A stretch of 64,000 bases of DNA from Dyadobacter tibetensis Y620-1 (GTDB lineage: Bacteria; Bacteroidota; Bacteroidia; Cytophagales; Spirosomataceae): NCBI RefSeq assembly GCF_000566685.1, contig NZ_AZQN01000001.1, forward strand, positions 496,001 through 560,000, written 5' to 3'. The notes beneath the pieces were generated by a model. That model was not told the origin of the DNA and searched no databases. It saw only the letters and a list, made by a program, of their open reading frames with translations. How positions within the stretch are numbered: position 1 is the first letter of the stretch; each line of letters begins with the position of its first letter. Below are positions 46,049-54,922 of the stretch, piece by piece. The translations under genes and the position numbers were made by a program.

Positions 46049-46767
46049 AAATCAGGACTTTACTTGTTGATGACGAACCTCACGCTCTGGAGGTACTATC
46101 CAATTATTTACAAAACTTTCCGGATATTATTGTGGCTGGAAAATGTTCTACAGCCATTCAGGCCTTTCAACTTCTTCAGCAAGAAAAGATAGACTTAATG
46201 TTTCTAGACATTAAAATGCCAGGCCTTACCGGAACCGAGTTGATAAGAAGCCTAAAAAATCCTCCCAAGGTGATTTTTACTACCGCATACCAGGACTATG
46301 CGCTGGATGGTTTCGAACTGAATGCAGTGGATTACTTGTTAAAGCCAATTCCCTTCGATCGCTTTTTAAGAGCTATCGATAAAGTATTTCATATTCTACA
46401 GATTGCTACTCCGGCAACAGAAACTACAGATATCCCTAAGTCGCAGGATAGAGATATTTTTTTATACCTAAAAGTTGACAGAAAATTAGTGAAAGTGAAT
46501 GTAAAAGAAATTTACTGGATCGAAAGTATTAGAGACTATGTTAAAGTCATTACCAAAGAAAAGGTTCTCATTACCAAACAGAAAATCAGTGTATTAGAGG
46601 CCCTTTTGCCCGAGGATGACTTTATCAGAGTGCATCGTTCATTCATCGTCTCCATTTCCAAGATACAAGCTTATCATTCTCATGCGGTGGATATTTTGGG
46701 ACAAGAAATTCCCATTGGCCGAAATTATAAAGCAGACTGTCAACGTCGGTTAAAACTTGCCTATTAG
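46045..46767 (+). CDS. LytR/AlgR-type response regulator
   Basis: This 240-residue protein has a receiver domain at 1-120 with the acidic pair DDEPHALE, the phosphorylation site Asp55 (MFLDIKMPG), IFTTAYQDYA and the lysine in DYLLKPIPFDRFLRA. A LytTR DNA-binding domain occupies about 140-240 (IYWIESIRDYVKVITKEK, IRVHRSFIVSISKI, IPIGRNYK). It acts as the partner of the overlapping kinase. LytTR proteins bind paired direct repeats and activate transcription. Targets are unknown; the divergent DUF1800-DUF1501 operon and the lipoprotein genes downstream are candidates. Confidence 0.94.
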   Translation: MKIRTLLVDDEPHALEVLSNYLQNFPDIIVAGKCSTAIQAFQLLQQEKIDLMFLDIKMPGLTGTELIRSLKNPPKVIFTTAYQDYALDGFELNAVDYLLKPIPFDRFLRAIDKVFHILQIATPATETTDIPKSQDRDIFLYLKVDRKLVKVNVKEIYWIESIRDYVKVITKEKVLITKQKISVLEALLPEDDFIRVHRSFIVSISKIQAYHSHAVDILGQEIPIGRNYKADCQRRLKLAY

Positions 46768-47090
46768 GATAATAGGCTACTACATCTGTGATTCCCCCCA
46801 CCCTTCCTGGCCTCGCTTAGTCGGTATTCTACCATCATACGGCGAGGGTAAGCAAGACCCCCTTTCCGGAATGGGGCCAGAATAAAACTGCGCAATTCCT
46901 CCCGTTTACCCAATTCGGAACATCTCCATTTATCGTTTAAAGAGAGTCGTTTGTCGATATATGCTGCCTTCGGTCTACACCCTGAATATCAGCGATACGC
47001 AATTAAAAATTTCCATTTAAACTTGCAACATCATTTCAAATGGACAAATAATTATTACCCATCAGTCCGATGGCATTTACTGATACAGTC
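46768..47090. other. Gap between LytR gene and lipoprotein gene
   Basis: A minus-strand frame of about 75 codons (46775-47000) is open but has no ATG near its 5' end, so I do not call it. No terminator or promoter with both boxes is seen. TAAACTTG, one base off the -7 box, lies near 47018. Confidence 0.35.
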
Positions 47091-48545
47091 ATGAAAAACC
47101 ATATCATCTTCTCTGGAATACTACTCCTCTTGGTCTCTATACTTTCCTGTAAAACAAATAAAGAAATAGGCCCATCAGGATCGTTAAAAGCCGATGCCGG
47201 AATCGATCGCACTAGCCTGGTAGGTGATACGGTTTTTTTGGATGGTACTAAGACCAAAGGGCCAGACGATCAGCCCATAACATTTGCATGGGAATTGCTC
47301 ACTCAACCTAACGCAAGTAAAGCGGTGATTGTTAATTCTCAGACTGCCAAGGCTTATTTTATACCCGACCTAATGGGGGTATATGAAATAAAGTTGAAGG
47401 CCTCTACTTCGAAACTAACCGATTCGGCCGTAACAAAGATCACGGCCAATTTGGCTAAAGAACCAATTCCATTAACCCAAGACATCGCCCAGCCAATGAA
47501 TTTAACGGATAGAAATGGGGAGTCCGATCAACCTGATTACCTTATTGATGGCAATATTTCCCTACTGGCTGAGCTAACGATACAACCGGGTGTCGTGGTA
47601 GCTTTTACCGAGAACTCTTTTATGGATGTTAAGTCAAATGGGGGGTTAAAGGCCTTAGGCACAGCCGATGCTCATATAACCTTCAGAGGAGTGGAATCGA
47701 AAGAAAATTTCTGGGGAGGAATACGGCTAAACACTGAAAACAACCAACTTAAGTATGTAGATATATTTAACGCAGGAGCCGCCGATCCACTTTCAAAAAA
47801 TCAGGCCGCCATACATCTGACAACCACGGGTAAAGCCAGCGTAGAAATCGAAAACTGCTCGATTACAGGCAATTCAGGATACGGATTGCTCGTAGAACAA
47901 GGAAATACCCTTAAGAAATTTTCCAATAATACTTTGAGAGGATATCGCAATGCTGCCATACGAATCGACGCAACCAACGCCCAAAGACTCGATAAGGCCT
48001 CTTTATATGCCAGTAATGTTATTGAAATAGGACCTTCAGAAATTTTGGATACCGAATCAGCAGAAGTAGTATGGCCCGAACTTAATAAAGGAATTGTATT
48101 CAGAATACTATCTGAAGTATCGGTTAATGCCGGCTGGAAAATTGCCCCAGGAACTGTCATTGAAATGGGATCAGATGTCGCTATTATGGTTCATAAAGGC
48201 TATTTTCTTGCAGAAGGCACTCCCGAAAACCCGATTACTATCAGGGGACAACAAAATCAGGCTGGCTATTGGAGAGGTATATTATTCCAGACCAATAATA
48301 GTCAAAACGCTCTAGTACATACCATCATCCAAGATGGGGGGAGCTCCAATCTGGTTGCAGGCACCAAGGCCTCGCTGGCCGTTTTTGGAAGGGCTCTCAT
48401 GCAAGTGACACATTCCCGCATAGAAAATAGTGCCGGCTGGGGAATATTCGCAGGGGTAGGTACCGAAACCAACACTGACATCCTGGAAAGTAACCAGTTC
48501 AAAGATAACCTTCTGGGCGATGTTAAAAGACAAAATATCTTTTAA
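47091..48545 (+). CDS. Exported lipoprotein with beta-helix repeats
   Basis: The protein has 484 residues from the ATG at 47091 (MKNHIIFSGILLLLVSILSC, lipid Cys 20); an ATG at 47070 is upstream in frame. Residues about 30-135 form an Ig/PKD-like domain (DAGIDRTSLVGDTVFLDGTK, ITFAWELLTQ). From about 150 a right-handed parallel beta-helix follows, with repeated segments such as LTIQPGVVVAFTENSFMDVK and ITFRGVESKENFWGGIRLN; a similar turn recurs at PITIRGQQNQAGYWRGILFQ. Parallel beta-helix proteins often bind or cleave polysaccharides, but no active-site residues stand out. It is probably on the cell surface and may be controlled by the upstream LytS/LytR pair. Confidence 0.8.
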   Translation: MKNHIIFSGILLLLVSILSCKTNKEIGPSGSLKADAGIDRTSLVGDTVFLDGTKTKGPDDQPITFAWELLTQPNASKAVIVNSQTAKAYFIPDLMGVYEIKLKASTSKLTDSAVTKITANLAKEPIPLTQDIAQPMNLTDRNGESDQPDYLIDGNISLLAELTIQPGVVVAFTENSFMDVKSNGGLKALGTADAHITFRGVESKENFWGGIRLNTENNQLKYVDIFNAGAADPLSKNQAAIHLTTTGKASVEIENCSITGNSGYGLLVEQGNTLKKFSNNTLRGYRNAAIRIDATNAQRLDKASLYASNVIEIGPSEILDTESAEVVWPELNKGIVFRILSEVSVNAGWKIAPGTVIEMGSDVAIMVHKGYFLAEGTPENPITIRGQQNQAGYWRGILFQTNNSQNALVHTIIQDGGSSNLVAGTKASLAVFGRALMQVTHSRIENSAGWGIFAGVGTETNTDILESNQFKDNLLGDVKRQNIF

Positions 48546-48598
48546 CTCCCTTCACACGTATATTATTCTTCGTTTATATATTTTTTCCAATTCAAGCC

Positions 48599-49423
48599 AT
48601 GTTAAATAAAATGAAAAATTTCAATTTCAAACAAAACAGCCGTAAAGCAATTTTTGGCATTCTTGCTGCCTCATCTGTATTCTTTCAAACGGGTTGTAAG
48701 GATGATGAGGGCTCTAATCCTACCCCTGGCACACCGAATGAGAGCACTGCCTTTATTCCCTCCAAGGACAAAAAGTATACCTACAAAATCGTCGAAGAGG
48801 ATGGAAGTACCACAATGGAATACTTAAGAGTTAAAAGTGTGAAAGATTCCTCGGGACTAGCTGTGTCCTATTTGGAGTCGAAACTAATCGCAGATGAAGA
48901 TACTGTTATACTGGACTGGAAGGCCTATAGTACGGCAGCAGTCACTACCTATGAAATATCCTACGCAAATACCTTACTAGAGGTCCAGGATCTGCTTTCT
49001 CAGATGGGAGAAGTATTAGAGTTTAATATTACAGGCTTTCCTAATCGACGATTAATGGAAAATAAGATTCAGGAAGGCAGCAAACTCACCTTCCAAGGAG
49101 ACCCCATTAAATTGACAGCTAAAATTAAATCGGAAGACAATGATGAGCCGGTGATAGTCGAAATGGAGGCAACTGTTACCTATAAGAATGGAACAGTAAC
49201 CAAGGTGGAAAATATTACCACTCCTGCAGGGACCTTCAAGTGTAGCAAATGGAGCTATGGATATACATCTATAGTTAAATTCTTTATTAATGGACAACTC
49301 TTCGACACGAGTACCGACGTGTACACCATAGAAGAATGGACCAGTCCAGGAATAGGTAGAGTAAAAACAGAAGAAACCTTCGGAGATATATTTAGCAAAT
49401 CGGAACTCCAAAAGATAGAATAA
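48599..49423 (+). CDS. Secreted lipoprotein of unknown function
   Basis: This 274-residue protein has a lipoprotein signal (FGILAASSVFFQTGC, Cys about 34), then a Gly/Asn/Pro-rich linker and a beta-rich domain (YTYKIVEEDGSTTMEYLRVK; ETFGDIFSKSELQKIE at the end). No family is recognised, although the late stretch TTPAGTFKCSKWSYGYTSIV resembles DUF3108/TapB-like lipoprotein folds. It lies between the beta-helix lipoprotein and a LytTR gene. Secretion and clustering suggest an envelope or surface role. Confidence 0.7.
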   Translation: MLNKMKNFNFKQNSRKAIFGILAASSVFFQTGCKDDEGSNPTPGTPNESTAFIPSKDKKYTYKIVEEDGSTTMEYLRVKSVKDSSGLAVSYLESKLIADEDTVILDWKAYSTAAVTTYEISYANTLLEVQDLLSQMGEVLEFNITGFPNRRLMENKIQEGSKLTFQGDPIKLTAKIKSEDNDEPVIVEMEATVTYKNGTVTKVENITTPAGTFKCSKWSYGYTSIVKFFINGQLFDTSTDVYTIEEWTSPGIGRVKTEETFGDIFSKSELQKIE

Positions 49424-49521
49424 TATAGAAAACATGTCTATCCGGAGAATAAAATCAGGTATTGCAAATATCGATCTAGAAATCCTTCATAAATTTTCCT
49501 GCATCCCTAAATAAAATTTTT

Positions 49522-49917
49522 ATGTACAGTCTGAATCCTCATAAATTATACCCCATAGCCCCCATCGTTCCCCGATCTAGTCACTATGTTGAATATTTCC
49601 AGAACGGTAGAATGCTTGAAATATATGCTAAAGACATCACCTACCTTAAGGGTGAAGGCAATTATACGCTGGTCTACACGACGAATGGAAATCAGTACCT
49701 TATTTCCAAAACTATAAAATTCCTGCGTAGAAGACTCACCGATCATTTTGTGCGGGTCCATAAATCCTTTCTGGTGAATGCAAATCATGTCATTTCCTGG
49801 CCTGAACCATACAAATTAATGTTAGCCGATGGTCGACAGGTCCCTGTGGCCCGGAGACGGCTCAAATATACCCAGATAGGATTACGAAATTCGAATACCG
49901 AGAAAAGCAGTATATAA
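49522..49917 (+). CDS. Receiver-less LytTR DNA-binding protein
   Basis: This 131-residue protein is almost only a LytTR domain: MLEIYAKDITYLKGEGNYTL, then KFLRRRLTDHFVRVHKSFLV and ADGRQVPVARRRLKYTQ. It lacks a receiver domain, so it cannot take a phosphoryl group itself. The N-terminal 30 residues are unremarkable. It sits between the lipoprotein gene and a TPR-histidine kinase gene about 195 bases downstream. It may be constitutive or controlled by protein contact. Confidence 0.88.
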   Translation: MYSLNPHKLYPIAPIVPRSSHYVEYFQNGRMLEIYAKDITYLKGEGNYTLVYTTNGNQYLISKTIKFLRRRLTDHFVRVHKSFLVNANHVISWPEPYKLMLADGRQVPVARRRLKYTQIGLRNSNTEKSSI

Positions 49918-49928
49918 TAGGGTTAACT

Positions 49929-49962
49929 GAAAAGGCTCCGGACATTGTCGGGAGTCTTTTTT
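49929..49962 (+). terminator. Terminator after the LytTR gene
   Basis: AAGGCTCCGGA and TCGGGAGTCTT form an imperfect stem around CATTG and are followed by TTTTT. Confidence 0.7.
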
Positions 49963-50112
49963 CTTATTAACACTGGTTCAACTGGTCGTTCGTCTACAAA
50001 TATTAGCCATTGATCGACGAAACCATTTTTAATTCGCTACAAATGAGCATAATAAGTAAATTAGTAGCAAAATTCCGCCCCTATAATACTGTTTCGATCC
50101 TCTTAATAAGCC

Positions 50113-51969
50113 ATGCTCAACAGTTGGAAGACTTTAAAGGTCTGCATTATACTTATCGTCCATGGGTTAATACCAAATGGGACACTAGCCTACGCGCCCG
50201 AGCGATCCTCACGTGGATCTGATAATATCCTCAGTGATCAATTTCTTACAAAAGCAGAAAATTTTGCCAGAATTTATCAGAACGATTCCGCCGAATATTA
50301 CTATAGAAAGACATATCAAATAGCCGCTAAAAAAGCAGACAGCTCTTCATTATTTAAATATTTCAGTAGTCACTCCAAGTTTTTGTATAATATCGGTCAG
50401 TATGAAAAAGCGTTAAAAATCTGTCAAATGCAACTGGAGTTGAGTCTGAAGGCCGGAGACAAGAAAAAAATAGCCGCTGCTTACAATAATCTTGGGCTTC
50501 AACATCAGGCTATAGGACAACTTTCCAAGGCAGCAGAGTATATGATATTGGCCTTAAAAATGTCCGAATCTTTGGATGATAAAGTAAATCAGCAGAAATA
50601 TTATTCGAATATTTCATCCATATTTTTAGATCTTAAAGATAAAAAGAATAGTCTGCTATATGCTCAAAAAGGGTACGAGCTAGCAAAGACCATTTCAAAC
50701 AAACAAGCTGCGCGAAGCCTGATTAATCTCGCAGCGAGCGAAGCCCTGAACAATCAGCCAAAGAAATGTATTGCCCACCTGAAGGAGGTAGTAGCTATAG
50801 CTCACGAATCCAAAGATAGTTTGCTGCAAGTACACGCTTTTATCAATCTGGGAGATATTGAAAATCGAGAACACAAATACCAGAATGCACTCGATTATTA
50901 TCTACAGGCCGAAGCCATACTGGGTTCGACGCCCATGCCGGAATACCGCATGTATATTGAATACGGTCTCGCCAATTCATTAAAGAATCTCAAGGAGTTT
51001 AAAAAGGCATATCCCTATTTGAATAGGACCTTAAACAAGGCAGAAAACTTAATGCCCAAAAATGACCTTAAGGAAGTGTATCTTCTCGCCGCTGATATTT
51101 ATGAAGAGATTAACAGACCCGCTTTGGCGCTTGCTGTACTGAAGAAATACACCTTACTCAATGACTCTCTGACCAGCATTACAACGCAACGGGCCATTCA
51201 TGAAATTGAAACCAAATATCAAATTTCAAAAAGAGACCAGAAATTAACCGACCAGAAGTTGCAATTAACTAAAAACGAAATAGAAATAGAAAAGAAAAAT
51301 AAATGGATTTTAATGATAATGGTCCTATTATCCCTGGTTATGGCGCTTTCCATCATTGTTTATCTCATCTATCGCAACAAAACCCAGTATATACAGTTAA
51401 GTCTGCTAAAGGCTCAGATTCATCCGCATTTTTTATTCAATACGTTAAATAATCTGTATGCCTTATCCCTGAAAAAATCAGATCAGGCCCCGAATTTGGT
51501 CCTTGGGCTTTCAGAGATTCTACGTTACATTCTTTATGAATGCAATCAACCAGAAATCAGTCTTGAAAAGGAAATCACTATGATTCAACGATATATCGAG
51601 TTGGAGGCTATAAGATATACCAATCGACTCGAAGTGAATCTGAATATAGATCATCCTACTGGCAATCAACTGAAGATAGCTCCCCTTTTATTGCTTCCTC
51701 TAGTCGAAAATGCATTTAAGCATGGTATTAATAAACTTAGTGATCAGGGCTGGATTAATATAGAATCCAGAGTAAGCAAGAATACCTATATATTCAAAGT
51801 CAGTAATAATACCTCGGCATTACCGGTTTCACATGTTAGTAAACAAAAGGGCCATATTGGCCTTATCAATATTCGCAAACGGCTACAACTGTTGTATCCA
51901 TCCCGCCATCAACTTAAAATTGTGGAAGATTCTGATGTCTTCATTGTAACTATGAGTATTAAGGTATAA
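50113..51969 (+). CDS. TPR-containing LytS-type histidine kinase
   Basis: This 618-residue protein has an N-terminal signal or anchor (about 1-27), TPR repeats at about 50-370 (KIAAAYNNLGLQHQAIGQLS, HAFINLGDIENREHKYQNAL) and a coiled-coil segment. One membrane helix lies near 397-417 (MIMVLLSLVMALSIIVYLIY). The kinase domain has phosphoacceptor His437 in IHPHFLFNTLNNLYALSL, the N-box PLVENAFKHGINKL and GHIGLINIRKRLQLLYPSRH. Periplasmic TPRs likely sense a peptide or protein. No response regulator gene follows it; its partner may be the LytR at 46045 or lie elsewhere. Confidence 0.88.
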   Translation: MLNSWKTLKVCIILIVHGLIPNGTLAYAPERSSRGSDNILSDQFLTKAENFARIYQNDSAEYYYRKTYQIAAKKADSSSLFKYFSSHSKFLYNIGQYEKALKICQMQLELSLKAGDKKKIAAAYNNLGLQHQAIGQLSKAAEYMILALKMSESLDDKVNQQKYYSNISSIFLDLKDKKNSLLYAQKGYELAKTISNKQAARSLINLAASEALNNQPKKCIAHLKEVVAIAHESKDSLLQVHAFINLGDIENREHKYQNALDYYLQAEAILGSTPMPEYRMYIEYGLANSLKNLKEFKKAYPYLNRTLNKAENLMPKNDLKEVYLLAADIYEEINRPALALAVLKKYTLLNDSLTSITTQRAIHEIETKYQISKRDQKLTDQKLQLTKNEIEIEKKNKWILMIMVLLSLVMALSIIVYLIYRNKTQYIQLSLLKAQIHPHFLFNTLNNLYALSLKKSDQAPNLVLGLSEILRYILYECNQPEISLEKEITMIQRYIELEAIRYTNRLEVNLNIDHPTGNQLKIAPLLLLPLVENAFKHGINKLSDQGWINIESRVSKNTYIFKVSNNTSALPVSHVSKQKGHIGLINIRKRLQLLYPSRHQLKIVEDSDVFIVTMSIKV

Positions 51970-52132
51970 AATCCTTCTCTTCTTATGCGTATAACAGCCC
52001 CAATTGACACCGTACAGAAACGACCTCTCTTAACAAGGCAATAAAGATTCAACAATTGTATTTCGCATTGATGTCAAAAGGCCGTAAATTGGCTTCACAA
52101 TATTAATATTCGTTCTTATTCGAAGTCTGATA

Positions 52133-52140
52133 TAGTTTTG
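52133..52140 (+). promoter_or_regulatory. Candidate -7 box for cupin/anti-sigma gene
   Basis: TAGTTTTG fits TAnnTTTG and gives a leader of about 60 bases before the ATG at 52205. No clear TTTG lies at -33. Confidence 0.3.
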
Positions 52141-52204
52141 AATGAATGTCTTGTGACTTGCAAAATAACCCCACACCCGTTTAGAATAAAGCGATTTATA
52201 ACGA

Positions 52205-52816
52205 ATGAATGAGATTCAGAAATTCCTTGAAGGAGGACTATTGGAGCTTTATGTTTTAGGTGAAGCCAGTTCCGAAGAAATGGAACGGGTAGAGCAGATG
52301 GCTCTAGAATTTCCTGAAATTCGGGCTGAGCTGCATGCTATAGAGAAAGGGCTAGAAAATTATGCTTTAACCCAGTCCAAAACGGTAGACCCAAAAGTTA
52401 AACCCTTTCTTATGGCAACTATCGATTTCATGGATCGGATGGAGAATGGTGAAATAATGTCGACTCCCCCGTTGCTGAATCCGGAGTCAGAGCAAGCGGA
52501 TTACGAAACATGGCTCAACAGACCAGATTTGGACCTGCCTGCGCCCGATACGGGCATACAAGCCAAAATTATCTGTGCCAACCCCGGTTTCTTAATGGCA
52601 ATTGTCTGGATAAGGGAGGGGTCCCCGGTTGAAACCCATACCAATGAACTGGAAAGCTTTTTAATATTAGAAGGCAGTTGCAATATTATTATAGCGGGCA
52701 AAGACCATCATCTGCACAAGGGCGATTTTTTGACTATTCCCCTACACCAGCCGCACGAGGTGGTTATCACTTCGGCTATGGCCTGTAAACTAATACTGCA
52801 AAGAGTGGCAGCCTAA
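52205..52816 (+). CDS. Anti-sigma-like protein with C-terminal cupin domain
   Basis: This 203-residue cytoplasmic protein has an N-terminal helical region (FLEGGLLELYVLGEASSEEM, ERVEQMALEFPEIRAELHAI) typical of Bacteroidota anti-sigma factor N-termini. The C-terminal cupin (about 110-200) has VETHTNELESFLILEG and GDFLTIPLHQPHEV, giving His, Glu and His as possible metal ligands; the first motif has Asn where a second His is usual. The layout resembles ChrR. The HxxxCxxC zinc motif of classical anti-sigma proteins is absent. No sigma factor gene lies nearby, so its partner must be elsewhere or lost. Confidence 0.75.
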   Translation: MNEIQKFLEGGLLELYVLGEASSEEMERVEQMALEFPEIRAELHAIEKGLENYALTQSKTVDPKVKPFLMATIDFMDRMENGEIMSTPPLLNPESEQADYETWLNRPDLDLPAPDTGIQAKIICANPGFLMAIVWIREGSPVETHTNELESFLILEGSCNIIIAGKDHHLHKGDFLTIPLHQPHEVVITSAMACKLILQRVAA

Positions 52817-53008
52817 AGGCATAAATACATCTATGAGCTAAAAAATATGCCGCATTGTTCTATTGATTTTCTATATGTAACCCTCTCTTTGCCATACGAT
52901 TGAAAAATACAATTAAAAATAGCACTAAAATTTATACTTTGTTTGATTGTTAAATTTCCATTAAATAGTAGTTTTGCAGCAAAATAGGGCTAATTGCTAC
53001 TATAAGAA

Positions 53009-53092
53009 GGCCAGGTGGTGGAATTGGTAGACACGCTACTTTGAGGGGGTAGTGCTCGTAAGGGCTTGGGAGTTCGACTCTCCTCCTGGTCA
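53009..53092 (+). tRNA. tRNA-Leu (anticodon GAG)
   Basis: The 84-base sequence begins GGCCAGGTGGTGGAATTGGT. The acceptor GGCCAGG/CCTGGTC has one G-T pair. The anticodon stem CTACT/GGTAG holds loop TTGAGGG, giving GAG. A long variable arm (TGCTCGTAAGGGCT) marks it as class II. The discriminator is A. Confidence 0.93.
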
Positions 53093-53132
53093 CAAAAAAG
53101 AGGTTGTAGACAATGTTTACAACCTCTTTTTA
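53093..53132. terminator. Bidirectional terminator between tRNA-Leu and dNK gene
   Basis: AAAAAGAGGTTGTA and TACAACCTCTTTTT are perfect arms with T tracts on both sides. Confidence 0.88.
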
Positions 53133-53134
53133 TG

Positions 53135-53749
53135 TTAGCTGTAGAATAGCTCCCGGTCCAATAAATCGGTGATAAATCTGAAATCCTCATCAACATGAGC
53201 GAAGTCCAAGTGATTGACATCGATTTCTAAAATTTTGCCATGATCGTAAGTCTGAGCGAATAAATCGTACTGCTTGTTGAGGTTTACTAGATATTCCTGA
53301 GAAATACCCGATTCAAAATCTCTTCCGCGTTTCTTTATTTGCGCTTGCAACTTTGGTAGATCAGCTTTCAGATAGATTAATAAATCTGGAGGACGTACCG
53401 AATTTAGAATGGAATTGAATAATAGCAGATACGTTTCGTAATCCCGGGCAGTCAGAAGGTCACTTTCGAATAAATTTTTTGCAAAAATATAGGCATCTTC
53501 ATAAATGGTTCGATCCTGAATGATGGTCGTGTAGGTGGCCGATTGGATTTTTTGAATTTGCGCAAATCGGCTATTCAGAAAATATATTTGAAGATTAAAG
53601 GCCCATCGAGGCATATCCTGATAAAAGTCAGCCAAATATGGATTTCCGTCCACGGCCTCATACATGACTTCCCAGCCGTAATGTGCTCCAAGTTTTTGTG
53701 TTAGCGTCGTTTTTCCAGCACCAATGTTGCCAACAATAGCGATATGCAT
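53135..53749 (-). CDS. Deoxynucleoside kinase
   Basis: This 204-residue protein phosphorylates a deoxynucleoside with ATP in the salvage pathway. The P-loop GNIGAGKT is at residues 7-14, then EAVDGNPYLADFY (Glu substrate contact) and FLNSRFAQI. The catalytic DRTIYEDAYIFA and the lid-type IKKRGRDFESGIS follow. The family includes dGK/dAK types; the substrate is not readable. It sits alone, converging with tRNA-Leu. Confidence 0.92.
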   Translation of the reverse strand: MHIAIVGNIGAGKTTLTQKLGAHYGWEVMYEAVDGNPYLADFYQDMPRWAFNLQIYFLNSRFAQIQKIQSATYTTIIQDRTIYEDAYIFAKNLFESDLLTARDYETYLLLFNSILNSVRPPDLLIYLKADLPKLQAQIKKRGRDFESGISQEYLVNLNKQYDLFAQTYDHGKILEIDVNHLDFAHVDEDFRFITDLLDRELFYS

Positions 53750-53833
53750 AAGTTATATAGTAATTATAAAATCATAAAGATAACCATTACTATTTATGCC
53801 AAGCAAGATTACTGAGCACAGTCCAATTCAGCA

Positions 53834-53865
53834 TTTCAAAAAAACTATGATTATTCGTATATTTG
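53834..53865 (+). promoter_or_regulatory. Candidate promoter of trhO
   Basis: TTTC at 53834-53837, 20 bases, then TATATTTG at 53858-53865. The -7 box is perfect and the -33 box one base off. Transcription should start near 53872, which places the leader hairpin at the 5' end of the mRNA. Confidence 0.5.
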
Positions 53866-53873
53866 CACAAAAT

Positions 53874-53910
53874 GCGAAAGTGTGCCTCCTTAACTAAAGG
53901 GCCCTTTCGC
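53874..53910 (+). promoter_or_regulatory. Leader hairpin of trhO
   Basis: GCGAAAG (53874-53880) pairs with CTTTCGC (53904-53910) in the predicted 5' leader, 13 bases before the ATG. There is no T tract. It could influence translation or mRNA stability. Confidence 0.45.
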
Positions 53911-53923
53911 CTGATATCCAAGC

Positions 53924-54922
53924 ATGAAGACCATGAAGCCATATAACGTAATTCTTTATTATTGCTACGCTCCTATCGAAGACACGGAGACCTATCGAGA
54001 CGAACATCATTTATTTTGTGTTGAAAACAACTTACTGGGCAGGATCATTATCGCGCCAGAAGGCTTGAATGGGACCGTTTCCGGGACACCTGAAGATTGC
54101 AAGGCCTATATGGAATATGTCCGCTCAGACCCTCGCTTTGCCCATGTCGCCTTTAAAATTGAAGCCCACGATCGGCCTGCCTTTCAGAAGCTTCATGTAC
54201 GGGTCAAAGATGAAATAGTTAACTCTGATCTTCCGGTAAATCCCTTGGAACAAACTGGCAAGCACTTAGAACCTTCCGAGTTCAAAGCCCTTTTGAATGA
54301 CCCCGATGTTGTTCTGGTAGATATGCGTTCGGACTATGAGCATGAAGTTGGTAAGTTTAAAGGTGCTATTACCTTCGATATGCACAACCTAAGGGAACTT
54401 CCTGAGCACATTCATGAAATTGAACACCTTAAGGATAAAAAAATTATAACCTATTGTACTGGGGGAATTAAATGTGAAAAGGCCAGTGCCTATCTTATAC
54501 ATCAAGGGTTTTCTGATGTCTATCAGCTTCATGGAGGCATTATTCGATATGGACTGGAGGAGGGTGGTGAAAATTTCGACGGGAAATGTTATGTATTCGA
54601 CAATCGCATTACGGTCGATGTGAATCGTGTTAACCCCGTAGTAATTTCTAAATGTCACATATGTGGCACTCCCTCTGACCGCATGGTCAACTGCGCCAAT
54701 GCAGCTTGCAATGAACATGTTCCGATCTGTGAAGACTGTGGATGGAAAATGGAAGGTGCCTGCTCTCAATCCTGTAAAGAAAAACCGGATAAGCGTCCAT
54801 ATGATGGGACCGGATACTATGTCAGCAAAAGCAATCACTACCAGCCTATCCAGGGGTTGAAAAGTCAAAAAAGAAATTTGATTAAGATGAAGCTAGCGGA
54901 AAGAGCGGCGCAAAAATCCTAA
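53924..54922 (+). CDS. trhO: tRNA uridine(34) hydroxylase (rhodanese-type)
   Basis: This 332-residue protein belongs to the TrhO/YceA family, which makes 5-hydroxyuridine at tRNA position 34 using oxygen. The N-terminal ferredoxin-like part has IIAPEGLNGTVSGTPEDCKA. The rhodanese domain has VLVDMRSDYEHEVGKFKGAI and the active-site loop YCTGGIKCEKASAYL with Cys178. A Cys-rich C-terminal segment (CHICGT, CANAAC, CEDCG, CSQSC) probably binds zinc. An ATG at 53933 is an alternative start. Its 3' end overlaps the convergent GNAT gene by 4 bases. Confidence 0.93.
   Translation: MKTMKPYNVILYYCYAPIEDTETYRDEHHLFCVENNLLGRIIIAPEGLNGTVSGTPEDCKAYMEYVRSDPRFAHVAFKIEAHDRPAFQKLHVRVKDEIVNSDLPVNPLEQTGKHLEPSEFKALLNDPDVVLVDMRSDYEHEVGKFKGAITFDMHNLRELPEHIHEIEHLKDKKIITYCTGGIKCEKASAYLIHQGFSDVYQLHGGIIRYGLEEGGENFDGKCYVFDNRITVDVNRVNPVVISKCHICGTPSDRMVNCANAACNEHVPICEDCGWKMEGACSQSCKEKPDKRPYDGTGYYVSKSNHYQPIQGLKSQKRNLIKMKLAERAAQKS

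Noticed and set aside
46775-47000. Open minus-strand frame of about 75 codons
   Set aside because: It has no ATG near its 5' end, no recognised domain and no neighbour of the same orientation; kept only as a note in the gap entry.
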